Assembly: GCA_003116975.1 (NCBI GenBank)
Contig: BGKB01000093.1
Coordinates: forward strand, 1-64,000
Length of the DNA: 64,000 bases
DNA from: Aurantiochytrium sp. KH105
Taxonomy: Eukaryota > Sar > Bigyra > Thraustochytrida > Thraustochytriidae
Direction of reading: 5' to 3'
Made by a program: the position numbers and the translations under genes. Positions 1 to 9,922 of the stretch are shown piece by piece. Each line of letters starts with the position of its first letter. The stretch's first letter is position 1. The notes beneath the pieces were generated by a model, which saw nothing but the letters and a program-made list of their open reading frames with translations, ran no database searches and was not told the origin of the DNA.

Positions 1-459
1 TTAATTTTAATTAACAGTATAAATACGTATAAGTGTTGTGCAAGGTGTGTGCGCGTCATGTTGATGACGCCAACGCAGCGAGCAAAACTTGATGACGTTC
101 GGAGAGGCGCTGACTGGGCGTGCGTGGGTACGTGGGCTTGCGTGCGCACGCTCGCGGGGGTGAGCGGACGGGCAAGGGGCAAGCGGCGCGTCAAGAGGGC
201 AGTCGTAGCGAGACGTAGGCCGCAAAGGGCGTCCTTGGTCCTTGCTCATCGGAACGACAGGCCGGGAGCGCCGTCGAGAAAGAAAGACCACCACCACCAC
301 CACCGCCGCCGCCGCCACAGCCAAAGCCAAAGCCACAGCCAAAACTCCCGTCGGCGGTCGGAGAAGCAGAGCAACGCGCTACATTCGACGAGGAGGACCG
401 CCGGTTGTTCAGATAGAGTTGCAAGCCCAGACAGTTTGTCGCCGCACGAAGCACGCACG
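1..459. other. Upstream region of the carrier gene, no gene supported
   Basis: The open frame of the carrier gene runs back through this stretch, but the translation is Arg/His/Ser-rich low complexity from CCA/CCG and AGCC repeats around 288-345 and shows no family signal. I read it as 5' leader and promoter. No tRNA, intron or second gene was recognised. Confidence 0.5.
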
Positions 460-1338
460 ATGGCGCCGCAACGTGAACATTTTAGCGCCTACTTGGCCGC
501 AAGCGCCGGTGCAGCGGCGGTGAACTACCCACTTTGGAAAGCGTCAGCGGTGAGCCAGTCGGCCTTTATCCAGCCGCAGGGTGATGGTTTGGCGGCTCGC
601 TTTCAAGTGTTCAAACAGGCAATTGCGCCGCCGTATCGCGGGATGCCAGCGGTGATTTTTGGCATGACCTGGGCGCGGTGCGCCATCTTTTTTGGTTCGG
701 ACTACTGGCGGCCACGATTACAGCAATGGGGCGCCCCAGATGCAGTGGCCATGATGACGCCGCCACTCGTGTTCTCGTCCATTGTGCAGATTGTGAACAT
801 GCCCATTGTGCGCGCGAGCATCACCATGCAAAACCCCAAAGTTGAGAATGATCCGAACTTTAGAACGACCGTGTCAACGCTGCGGCACCTGGCAGAGACC
901 AAGGGTTTTTTCAAGCTTTGGCACGGTCTTCCTGCGGGGCTGATCAAGAGCGTTCCCAAATACATTACCTCGGTAGTTGTAAAGGACTTGTGTGAGATGT
1001 ACTTGCCCAAGGCCAGCACGGAGTCTGAGTTCCTTACCCGTTCATGCATCAAGAGTGTCGTGGCTGGCGTCGCGGGCGCGGTCTTGACTAATCCGGCTGA
1101 CATTCTGCGCAACGAGATGTTCAAGACAGACCTCGGACTTTTCGATACGGTTCGGAAGCTCCGAACTGACGAGCTGGCGCGGCGGCCAAATGCGAGCAGC
1201 CCCTTTCTTGCCTCGATGGGCTGGGTCACGCGGGGTCTCGGATCTAATCTGGTGGCGGTATCTGTGCCGATCACCCTGACCATTTTCCTCACGGACTTTT
1301 TCATCCGCATGGAGTCTGGTCCAAACTATGTGCGCTAG
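460..1338 (+). CDS. Mitochondrial carrier family protein (SLC25-like)
   Basis: A 292-residue protein of the usual length for the six-helix carriers that exchange metabolites across the inner mitochondrial membrane. I see the threefold repeat through its carrier motifs: NYPLWK near residue 22 (degenerate), MPIVR near 113, and NPADILR near 210, which fits the PxDxx[K/R] signature well. Only the third motif is fully canonical, so the salt-bridge network looks divergent and the substrate cannot be named. The start was placed at the ATG of MAPQREH because the in-frame sequence upstream is low-complexity Arg/His. The gene converges on the SGF29-like gene downstream. It could be a divergent ADP/ATP- or phosphate-type carrier, or an orphan member. 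Confidence 0.82.
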   Translation: MAPQREHFSAYLAASAGAAAVNYPLWKASAVSQSAFIQPQGDGLAARFQVFKQAIAPPYRGMPAVIFGMTWARCAIFFGSDYWRPRLQQWGAPDAVAMMTPPLVFSSIVQIVNMPIVRASITMQNPKVENDPNFRTTVSTLRHLAETKGFFKLWHGLPAGLIKSVPKYITSVVVKDLCEMYLPKASTESEFLTRSCIKSVVAGVAGAVLTNPADILRNEMFKTDLGLFDTVRKLRTDELARRPNASSPFLASMGWVTRGLGSNLVAVSVPITLTIFLTDFFIRMESGPNYVR

Positions 1339-1964
1339 TGGACCATATCGTCATCAACAAAGACAACAACAATAATAACGACGACGTCTGCGGCAAAAGC
1401 GATGACGACAACGACGACGACGACGACGATGACGAGATGTTGAGGCCTAGGACCTGACAACTTGCCCTCTCTTCGCGCGGACTTTTTCTTTTCTTTTTAC
1501 ATGCGTACAATGAGCTCGAGGGCGGGTGGACGAATGGATAAGCGGACGAGTGAACGGACAGGCTTTAGCGTCTATCCAACGAGTCGCGCTAAGGTAAGGT
1601 AAAACCAGACTTTGCGCCGAGAGTGACGTCCTTTTGGCAGCGTTATCCTGGGCCGGCATCGTGAAAAAGCAAAATTCAAGATCAAAATCGAAATGCCCTT
1701 TCGAACGGAAAATAAGAAAAATTACAAATTGACACCATCTTTCTCGATAAGACTAGATCTTGGATGGCACTTGATAAATTCGCGAAGCGTAAACTTGGTG
1801 TTGTTAACCGCTGCGTTATCCACGCAACGATCAACTTGATAATATGCTGGATTTGCCTCGCCAACAGCACACGATGACTCTTGCCTTGCTGTTGCTGCTG
1901 TTGTTATTGCTGCTGTCTGTCTGTCTGGCTGGCTGGCTGACCGATCGATCGATTGATTGACATA
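1339..1964. other. Convergent intergenic region (3' ends)
   Basis: Lies between two convergent genes. It contains CAA/GAC-rich simple sequence at about 1355-1440 and short CTGT/GGCT/GATC repeats at 1912-1956. Probably 3' UTRs. No coding signal was seen. Confidence 0.5.
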
Positions 1965-2988
1965 CTACTGCTGCTGCGCGAAGACATACTTGGTAGGGAC
2001 AAAGTGCTTCATCGTCGAGCCCGTGGCCTGATCAACATCATCATCGTCAAACTGAACCCCACAAAGGATCGTCCCTGGCGGGTGCGGCATTGCCGAGGGC
2101 CCATTACCCGACTCTCGAAATGGGGTGGAGACCAAGGTAGCCTTGTAAAAACAGGTTGTCTTGGGATAGACAGCGAGAACTTTTTTCCCGCGGCTGGAAA
2201 GGCGTACTTTGGCCGTATTGAGTGTCTCCTTATCTGCAAGGAGAACCACTTTGGTGACAGGCAAAACATAGCGAGTCTTACTATCGTCTACATCGGCGAC
2301 AGTGACAAGATCCGGATTGGCTTGTGAGAACTCAGAAACCTTGCAGACAATCCAAGTTGCGTCCGCCTCGATGTAGGCCGCGACGAGACGACCAGGCGTG
2401 TATGGAGACTCTTGGATTTCTCCGGAGAGCTGAAGAATATCCTTGAGATAGTCGATATCGGAGCGAAGTCGCTTGAGGTTTTGCTCTGACATGTCGAAGA
2501 GCTGGTCTGAAATGCTGCGTTTCTCCGCAATTTTTTGTTTGAGTGAGGCGCGCATAGTGACGAGTGGTTTGAATTCATCGCTTTCGCGCAGCTTCTTGAC
2601 GACTTGCGCCCGGCCCTCCGGTGTCGTCTCGTTTGCGCACTGTTCGCGAGCCCTCTCCACGAGAGTACCTTGCAGAGCTGCGAGTCTGTGGACCTCCTTG
2701 GTACATTTTTGATCGAGGTCGCGCATCAAAGTTGTGTATCTGCGGATCTCCACGGGCATGACTTGCAGCATGTCCAGATCTGAGCGAGCAGTAAGCGTGG
2801 GGAAATTTCAACAATATATGTATATATCGCGTGGGCGAACGAAAGCGATCGCGTTAGCCAAGATCATGCACGCGATGGTTGTTCAAGGAGCGGTGACCGG
2901 TAAAATGAGAGGCTTGGGGATACTTACATTCTTCGAGGACGCTGCCCTTGCCATCCTGCCCGTAGGAGTCAGAGCCATGAGGGGCCAT
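1965..2988 (-). CDS. ING-like N-terminus fused to SGF29 tudor domain, two exons
   Basis: Exon 1 is 2928-2988 and exon 2 is 1965-2779. The 148-nt intron has a GTAAGT donor and a CTCGCTCAG acceptor, and joining gives 291 residues. Splicing creates EEYLDMLQVMPVEIRRY followed by TLMRDLDQK, which closely matches the start of ING proteins (YLD..ENLP.EL.R...LMRDLDQ), a dimerising coiled coil of histone-modifying complexes. Residues about 147-291 match the SGF29 tandem tudor (SGF29_C), including VLAVYPKTTCFYKATL; in SGF29 this fold reads H3K4me2/3 within SAGA. ING proteins normally end in a PHD finger, also an H3K4me3 reader, so the reader appears swapped. A nuclear SAGA or NuA4-like subunit is inferred. 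Confidence 0.88.
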
Positions 2989-4608
2989 GGCTTTCTCCGC
3001 AAGGGTTGCCTGTCCGCGCCGCTTCTAGGTGCGGCCCGCGCACGGCCCGGCGCGCGTGAGGCGTGCGTGCGCGCGTTCGTTCGTTCGTTCGTTCGTACGT
3101 TCACAATCTACGCGAGCAAAAAGAAAAAAGCCTCGGAAAACGGTTACGGGCGTTTCAGTAACCTTGATTTGATTTCGGTTACAGTTTCAATCTGTTGTTG
3201 GGCGTCAGCCTTATGAGTCCAATCCATTCTTTGCTGCAGCAGCAGGTCTCCTCCATCTGATTGATGACCTAACTTGAAGGTAGAAACAATTCATGGCCAG
3301 CCAGGAGCGCAATGACTCGCGCTGTCATGATACATTTCACGCACGATGTTGATTGCCAAGCAATCGCTTCTTTGGGCCAACAATCGATACCGCTCGGTCT
3401 TCCCGCACTCACGACATGCATGACCCACTGCCACCAGCCTCAGCTCAGCGCGGTTCGGACGATCATGTGAGTTGGCGCGCGAGCGCGTGCACGCGAAGAA
3501 CGCCCGACTATGCCGGACACCTTTCCCTTGACTTTTCGAGTCGTCAATGTCGGCCACCGCGGATGCTAATGACGAGCGCTCTCAGCCCAGCCCGGAGCCT
3601 TTTTCCTTGCTTATCTGCACATCAAAAGGACTGGACTTCTTCTCAGCACTCGCCCTGGCCGCCCGACCTTCCGCCGCGCGATCCGGTCTGCCTGGTCCGT
3701 GCGCGTCCACGCCTGCGCCTGCGCAGCGGCCGCGCCGCGCGCGCTCGGTTCTCGAGCGCGAGCGCCTGCGAGGGCAAGGGGCGGTGACATCCCGGAAGCA
3801 TGGCGCCGCCGCCTTCGACGCGCCCGCGCACTACACGCACGGGCCTGCCTCTTCGACGACGCGAAACTGCCCGAAGCTGGGCCCAACGCACCGTGACGCC
3901 AGCTTGCCTGACGCGCACGAGCCTCTCCGTCTCCAGCCGCCTCCGTCTTTAGCGCGATGGTGGTGCAGCTGCAGATCTCAAGGTCAAGGCTGCACGCGCT
4001 GCTACTGCTATTGCTGCACGCGCTGCACAACCAGCTTGACAAGCAAGCTCCTTGACGGCACGAGTCCTCGTCAAGGTCAAGGGCACGGAGTGCGAGGCTG
4101 GCACGGTGCGCGCGCAAGGGCAGACTCGGCATGGCGTGGCTGAGTGCGTCCATCTTCAGCAGCTCTGCTTGCACCGCGCCTCTTCCGAGTCCTCCATGGC
4201 TGGGTTGTGTTGTTGCCGCTCCCGGTCTCAAGAAGTTGCTCTCCACGATCGCAGTCAGATGAACGTGGAGGGTCAAGCGACTGTCGCCCTTTGATCCAAC
4301 TACACCTACCTACTACTGCTGAGCCGAGTCGGTGCACGCGAGAAAGGTGAGGGAAGGTCGGCCCTGCACGGGCTTGCGAGGCGAGGCGAGTGGACTCGCG
4401 ACCAGGACCGCAAAGCCCGACACGGACGGCCGCTGCGCGCGCTGCGCCAGAGAGAGCTGGCTGCGACGCAGGCAGGCAGGCAGGCAGGCAGGGTGCCGAG
4501 GCGTGGTGTCGAGCGCGAGCTGCTGCTGACGCGGGCTTTACGCAGGCGCGGGTGAACGGCGCTCTCAGTCTGTGGAGAAAGGGAAAGAAAGAAAGAAAGA
4601 AAGAAAGA

Positions 4609-4639
<31 letters not shown>

Positions 4640-4968
4640 ACACGGAAGGGAAGAAGAAGTCGGCCGCCTTATACTACTACTACTACTCCTACTAATAAGA
4701 GCGAGGCCCGAAGTAAGGCGCGGCAGAACCAGTTTGCCAGGCCAAGGGGAAGGACGCGGCGAGCGCGCGCGCGCGGGCGCAGCAGGCCAGACTGCGACGC
4801 GCGTCCGCCCCGGAGCCCGCGCAGGAGCTCTCCGGAGAGCCCGCCCGCCCTTTTGCGCAGACAGGCACGCTCGCTCGCGCGCTCGCGCGGCGCGGCGAGG
4901 CGCTCTCAGCCCGCGGGAGAGACAGCAAGCAGTATAGGAGCTAGCTGTAGCGAGCTGCACGCGCCGCC
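2989..4968. other. Divergent intergenic region, no gene supported
   Basis: About 2 kb between the ING-SGF29 and PH-domain genes. Open frames exist on both strands (for example a plus frame from 3547 starting MSATADANDE) but degenerate into Cys/Ala/Arg-rich GC sequence with no conserved motif. Simple repeats lie near the downstream gene: (GAAA)n at 4579-4607 and (GCTT)n at 4610-4639. Probably promoters and long leaders. A small spliced gene cannot be excluded. Confidence 0.4.
4579..4639. repeat. Adjacent (GAAA)n and (GCTT)n microsatellites
   Basis: About seven GAAA units are followed directly by about seven GCTT units, upstream of the PH-domain gene. The two tracts are purine-rich and pyrimidine-rich on the same strand. 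Confidence 0.85.
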
Positions 4969-7368
4969 ATGTTGGCGTCGGTGCTGGAGACAGCGGCCAA
5001 GCGCATGTCGGTGCGCATGAGCCGCGCGGACCCGGCGGCGGCGCCCAACCGGGACAGCTCGAGGTCCGGCGCCACGGCGGCGACCGCGTCCACCTCGTTT
5101 GCGAGCGTAGACATCGCCTCGTCGCCGCTGGGCGTGCTCATGGCCGGCGGGAGGTCGGTGCGCATGGAGGGCGTGCTTAAAGTGCGAGTTGACCGGCGCA
5201 AGGGGCGGTCGCCCTTTGCGTGGAAGGCGCGCTTCGTGGTGCTCGAGGAGGGAAGGCTGCGCATTACGCGAAGCGAGGACGATGACGACGCTTACCTGAA
5301 CTCCTTTTCTCGCACAAGCACGAGCTCAAACGTGTCGGCCGGGGCCGGCTCCCTCGGAGATAACAAGTTCGCGCTCTCCTCCCTGGTGGACATCCGCTAT
5401 GCGAAACGAGGCAGCCGCGAATTTGACCTCGTCGGGCCTCAAAACCAGCATCTCCGTCTGCGCGCCAAGAATGGTGAGGAGGCCGAAGCCTGGTTGCAGC
5501 ACATTCTGCAAGAAATGCGAAACCAGGCGCAGCTCAATCTCAAGTGCGCAGAGCTCATGCTCAAGCAGAACCAGGCACACAACGTGGAGGCTGTGCTTCG
5601 CCAAGCTCTCTTTATGATGGAGCTTTCAATGGGACCTGTGCACAAGGGCGTTGCGGACGCGCTCGAAGCACTTGCCAACTTTATGGCCTCCCAAGGTGAC
5701 GAAGATGCTGCCGCTGGCTTCGAGGAACGCGCCGAAGAAATTCGCGAGACACTGGCCAATGGCCGAACGACTATGAAGCACTTTAGCGGCGATAACGCTG
5801 GTCTTAAGGAGCTGCGCATGTGGCTCGAGCTCCAGAACCGTGCCGAGGACGGCGCCGACGCCATGGAGCGTGCTCTCGAAATGCAGCGTCGCGAGGCAGA
5901 ACTCATCAACGTCATGTCTGACCAGCACGCAACGCGAGTCCAGGAGCTGCAAAACAAGGCTGTCGCCGCAGAACGCCGGGCTCGCGCCGCCGAAAAAGAG
6001 CTTGCCCTCTTGCGCGTCGCCAAGCGGAATCGTCCAAGCATGTCCGAGTACGGCGCTTCAGCGCCAGCGGCAGCGCCAGCGGCACCTGCGACGCCCGCGG
6101 CAGAGGACAAGTCGAATCTTCGTAAGTCCGTGGGTCGCATCATTCGTCGTTTGAGTATCTCGCGCAAGCGGAGTATGAGCAGGTCCATGACGAGACAGCT
6201 GCACCAGGGCACAGGTTTGACGAGGATGGCATCAGCCGGCGCAAGTGCTGATGGCGAGTTTAACGAGAACCGCGCGCATCCCGACGATGAGCTCGAGGCC
6301 AACCGTGGTCTTGCGTTAGCTGCCGCATATTGCCCAGGCATCGATGATGACGATGGCGAAGAGGTCGAGGAAGAAATCATGCAAGACGAAGAAGACGAAG
6401 AAGACGAAGAAGACGAAGAAGACGAAGAAGACGAAGAAGACGAAGACGATGCCTTTGATGCCGACACGGAGGAGGACGAGATTGTTGAACTGGCCACGAA
6501 TCCCTGGGACGAGGAGCCCGACGAGAGCGAGGTCCGAGCGATGGCAGAATCTTTCGCCTCGCAAGACCTCGAGGCTCTCGAAGCGAAGGAGCAGGAACTT
6601 GTTGAGCTGCAACGTGCGAGTGAGGAGGCCAAAGAGGCGTCTGAGCTGGAAATGCGCCGTCGCATGCGCTCTCTCAAGGCCAAAAAAGCTCAGCGGCGGC
6701 GCAGCCATGGCGTCATGGGCATGCAGGTGACCCTGCAGCGCTCCATGACGCGACACAATGACACTGGCGCTTGCTATCTGTGTCACGATCCAACGTCTTC
6801 CGGAGGCGTCCTTTTTGCGAAGTGGAGTCGTGAGCCCGTGGAGGGTTCGATTGGGCGCTTTTACGCTGGCAAGGGAGTCAACGTAGCGAACTTCAAGTAC
6901 TCACTCAACCACGGGCGCCAAGACCTTGCGGGTGGATTTTCCAAGTCGGGCGGCGTATCCCGATACCATGAGGGCATCATTGCCTTTCTCAAGCTCGCTT
7001 TTGATCATAGCAGTGTGCAAGTGTCCGTGACTGGAGGACCACTTGCGGTGCGGGTTTACCTGTTGCGTGACGAGTTTGTCTTTAACATTTCTCCTGGAGC
7101 TGTCTTCTCGCTGCTCGGAGTGGAGGGCATAGCGGTCGTGAACGAGGCTAATGAAGTCTTTTCTGGCATTGCCAAGCTGCCGCTTGAGCAATTCTGCGTC
7201 ATGGGCGCGCAAAACGGCCACTCCATTTCCCTTCGCTCCCGTAGATCGCAAGGTTCGCATCGTAGCACCTTTTCTCGGGCGTCCTCGGCGTCCTCGTCGT
7301 CGTCTTCCTTTTCCTCTTCTTCGCTGCACGCCAGTGAGGAAGCGGACGTTGAGGATAATACATGCTGA
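4969..7368 (+). CDS. PH-domain protein with coiled coils and acidic tract
   Basis: 799 residues, starting at MLASVLETAAKRMS. Residues about 62-185 form a PH domain (EGVLKVR..., WKARFVVLEEGRLRI, closing with an EAWLQHILQEM helix), predicted to bind phosphoinositides or a protein partner at membranes. Residues about 190-260 look helical and TPR-like (VEAVLRQALFMMELSMGP). A coiled coil follows, then a Ser/Arg-rich basic patch near 385-410, a (DEE)n tract encoded by a GAAGAC repeat, and a second coiled coil. The final ~170 residues (from about GACYLCHDP) form a compact region I do not recognise, ending in a Ser-rich tail. No catalytic motif is visible. Likely a membrane-associated scaffold; function not assignable. 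Confidence 0.8.
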   Translation: MLASVLETAAKRMSVRMSRADPAAAPNRDSSRSGATAATASTSFASVDIASSPLGVLMAGGRSVRMEGVLKVRVDRRKGRSPFAWKARFVVLEEGRLRITRSEDDDDAYLNSFSRTSTSSNVSAGAGSLGDNKFALSSLVDIRYAKRGSREFDLVGPQNQHLRLRAKNGEEAEAWLQHILQEMRNQAQLNLKCAELMLKQNQAHNVEAVLRQALFMMELSMGPVHKGVADALEALANFMASQGDEDAAAGFEERAEEIRETLANGRTTMKHFSGDNAGLKELRMWLELQNRAEDGADAMERALEMQRREAELINVMSDQHATRVQELQNKAVAAERRARAAEKELALLRVAKRNRPSMSEYGASAPAAAPAAPATPAAEDKSNLRKSVGRIIRRLSISRKRSMSRSMTRQLHQGTGLTRMASAGASADGEFNENRAHPDDELEANRGLALAAAYCPGIDDDDGEEVEEEIMQDEEDEEDEEDEEDEEDEEDEDDAFDADTEEDEIVELATNPWDEEPDESEVRAMAESFASQDLEALEAKEQELVELQRASEEAKEASELEMRRRMRSLKAKKAQRRRSHGVMGMQVTLQRSMTRHNDTGACYLCHDPTSSGGVLFAKWSREPVEGSIGRFYAGKGVNVANFKYSLNHGRQDLAGGFSKSGGVSRYHEGIIAFLKLAFDHSSVQVSVTGGPLAVRVYLLRDEFVFNISPGAVFSLLGVEGIAVVNEANEVFSGIAKLPLEQFCVMGAQNGHSISLRSRRSQGSHRSTFSRASSASSSSSSFSSSSLHASEEADVEDNTC
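6382..6447 (+). repeat. In-frame GAAGAC hexanucleotide repeat
   Basis: About ten near-perfect GAAGAC units inside the PH-domain gene encode an alternating Glu/Asp run. The unit length preserves the frame, so copy-number change would alter only tract length. Confidence 0.85.
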
Positions 7369-7791
7369 AGAAAATGTTGAACTGATTTTGTTTCGTTTGT
7401 TGCTCCTCGACTTTGTCAAACTCTCTTCGTGAAGGCCCGCACAGGCGTTCGTTCAAAGATTGCGTTCGTTCTATTTCTAAATGTTCATGTGGGACTACTT
7501 TGATTGCCCACGTGAGACAGTATTGCTCCCTCGATGGAACTGCTATTCACCATTTTTCTAAAGGAAAATAGCGCAACGACGAGCTGAAAGCACACGAGCT
7601 TTGTGTGCTTGCTCGAGGGTCGCTCGGCACGATAAGAACAGTTGACTCAGACATCAAACGAAAAAAAAATTCACATTAATGATCAGACGATAGCACATCA
7701 AGAGGATAAAAACAAGTGACACACACATAAACACGAGTGGGCCTCAAGCAAGTATACATGGAGTCAGTCATACAGATTCGTCCTCTGCATG
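7369..7791. other. Convergent intergenic region
   Basis: 3' flanks of the PH-domain gene (plus) and the AIF-like gene (minus). AT-richer than its neighbours. No gene was recognised. Confidence 0.5.
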
Positions 7792-8568
7792 TCAGTCCGC
7801 TGCCAATAATGAGGCAAGCACTCCAGATGCTACAGCTTGTGCTTGCACCATTGGATCAGTGGGCCAAAGTCCATGCGCAGGAATGTTGGCATGAACTCCC
7901 ATGGCAAAAACATGAGGCGTAGCCTTTACACGAAATGAACCAGGTTCGACCTCGAGCCCGCGTTGGTTGCTTTGGTGCCATTCTGCCGGAAAAGAGTCGG
8001 CTCCGAGCGTTGCATCTGCCTTGATGGCCTCCATTTCGAGGGCGCCGAGATAAGAGCATAGGGATGTGCAGAGTGTCTGCACAGTTGACGCGGGGTACGC
8101 GCGAGAGGAGGGACAGGTTGGCGTTGTGGATGCGCACACGAGTGCGTCAAAGTCAACGGTACGGCCCGACGAGAGGACGAGGCCGTCGCAATAAACAGAA
8201 GCGACTTGGCCAACGAGAACGGTGTCTGGTGCGGCATCGCCAGCCCAGAGAAGACGCCATAGCCAAGGCGTCTGCGGTGCCTCGTTGACCAGAACGACCT
8301 TGACAAGCGCCTTTTGCGCCTGATTTTCATGGAGGAGCTCAAGACGTGCACGCAGCTCACGTACGACCTCGAAGCCGGCGTCTCCGTCACATACGACGAC
8401 GACTTCGTGCGCGGCGAGCTGACGCGCGTCGCGGCGGGCCCTCTTCCGGCGAGACGCCTTGCTGCGTAGGCGCACCAACACCACGGAGACGGCTAGTGCC
8501 GACGCCACGGCCGCCGTCGCCGCGAGGGCCACAGAGGCGGCGGAGCTCGAGCTGGTCTTGCTCTTCAT
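7792..8568 (-). CDS. Membrane-anchored AIF/FSP1-like FAD oxidoreductase, short form
   Basis: 258 residues. Residues about 8-32 form a hydrophobic N-terminal anchor followed by a KASRRKRARRD basic stop. HEVVVVCDGDAGFEVVRELR resembles the NAD(P)/FAD dinucleotide-binding GxGxxG-helix of AIF/AMID/FSP1 reductases, although the first glycine is replaced. SSGRTVDFDALVCAS matches their 'D.lv.atG' strand, and VFAMGVHANIPAHG matches the C-terminal FAD-ribityl 'vfa.GD' strand with GD altered. Family members are about 370 residues, so this copy is shortened and several cofactor positions are changed. It may be a degenerate or non-catalytic paralogue. An in-frame TGA just upstream of the ATG supports the start. 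Confidence 0.6.
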   Translation of the reverse strand: MKSKTSSSSAASVALAATAAVASALAVSVVLVRLRSKASRRKRARRDARQLAAHEVVVVCDGDAGFEVVRELRARLELLHENQAQKALVKVVLVNEAPQTPWLWRLLWAGDAAPDTVLVGQVASVYCDGLVLSSGRTVDFDALVCASTTPTCPSSRAYPASTVQTLCTSLCSYLGALEMEAIKADATLGADSFPAEWHQSNQRGLEVEPGSFRVKATPHVFAMGVHANIPAHGLWPTDPMVQAQAVASGVLASLLAAD

Positions 8569-8865
8569 TGCTCGCTCACTCGCTCAAGCCTGTCCTGGCC
8601 TTGCCTCAGGCTGGCCTCGCTTGACCTTGTCCTCCGCAGCTAGCTTCTGCGGCGGCTGGCTACCTGTTTGGGGTTTTGGCTTTGTTTCAAGCTGCAGCTG
8701 CTGCTGCACTGCAGCTGGCTGGCCAACGTGCTGCAGGCAGGCTTGCGGCCGACTTGAAGAAGGCTCGCGTGCGACGCGGTCGCGGTCTTCTTTCTGCGCC
8801 TCGGGCACTTGTGTTGCCAACAACTTGACAAAAGGGAGTGGCCACTGCCACGCCACAGCCAGCCT

Positions 8866-9269
8866 TTATTGGCAGTTTGCCGGGTGCTCGAGTCGCCGTG
8901 GAGGCTCGAGACCCTCGGGAGAGGTGAAGAAGTCTGCCTCGCAAACGCAGCGCAGCGCCTCGAGTCGGCGCTGGGCGAGCTTCACTTTGGTTGCTTTTAT
9001 GATATCCTCGTCATCTCGCTCTTGGGACGTAGGTGAACGAACGACTTTATTACGACCCTGAACTTGCGCTTCACCGCACCCTACGCATCCTAGCTTAGCT
9101 AACCAGCCAGCCAGCAGCAGCAGCTGATCTGCAGCTGATCCTACCTACCACTGGTGACGTCATTGATTTCTGTCGTGGCTAGGTGTATAGTTGCTTTATA
9201 CGTGGCGATTGCAGCTTCCTCCGCGTCTGTCTTCGTCCATGTCGAGCACGATCGGGAATCGTCAGCCAT
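8866..9269 (-). CDS. Candidate two-exon small acidic protein
   Basis: Not visible as a single open frame. Proposed exon 1 is 9149-9269 (start MADDSRSCSTW) and exon 2 is 8866-9020 (ends PPRRLEHPANCQ). The intron has a GTAGGT donor; the acceptor CCCAAG is non-ideal. Joining keeps the frame and gives 91 residues. Exon 2 has codon usage like neighbouring genes and a probable helix (DDEDIIKATKVKLAQRRLEAL). I recognise no family. The exon 2 frame stays open upstream of my acceptor, so the junction may be misplaced. The next gene downstream on the same strand is the AIF-like reductase. Confidence 0.35.
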
Positions 9270-9885
9270 GGCAGACGGCTTCTCGGCGGCTATTTTCTTA
9301 GTTGTTCTTCGGAGCTGATTGACCGTCTACGAAGGCACACACCTTGCAAATGTTGTGTACTGCGCACATGCGCGCGCGTACCCCAGTGTGCGAAGCCGCA
9401 CTCTCCGCGCCGCTCCAACCCCCCCCTGCTCTGCACCCTCTGCTTTCCCTCACCTTTACAATTTTCCCCCGTCACCACCCCTACTGCTCACCTACGTATC
9501 TGGGTACTCCTCCCTGCCGTTGGCAACCACCCCCCCAGCTGCGCGGCTCCGAACTTTCCGCGGCGGCGACGCGTCTCGGCGCGCGGAAAAGAACAAAACT
9601 CTCTCTCTTCCGCGGCGCAAGCAGGCGCGCGGCGGCGGCGCGTTCTCTCCTCGCGCGGCGTTCCGTTTCCCCGGCCGCGGCGCCCTTCTCCCTCAGGCCC
9701 CCACTAGGCGGCGCGCCACTCGGCAAACTTTCCCCGCGCGCGAAACTTCAGGGCGCGAAGGGGCCGCTGGGAGGGGGAGAGAGGGCGGCGCCCTGGGAGA
9801 GAAGGGGGCAGCAGAGAGAAGCAGGAGGGGCCGCGGCAGAGCGCCGCAGAGGAGAGCAGACCTGCAACCCACCCCTCACAAGCGC

Positions 9886-9922
<37 letters not shown>

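Noticed and set aside
5439-6683. 414-codon minus-strand Ser-rich frame
   Set aside because: Exact antisense of the PH-domain gene; Ser and Leu richness mirrors its Glu/Asp codons.
9155-9162. TGACGTCA as a CRE-like promoter site
   Set aside because: Single occurrence inside a proposed coding exon; no evidence of regulatory use.
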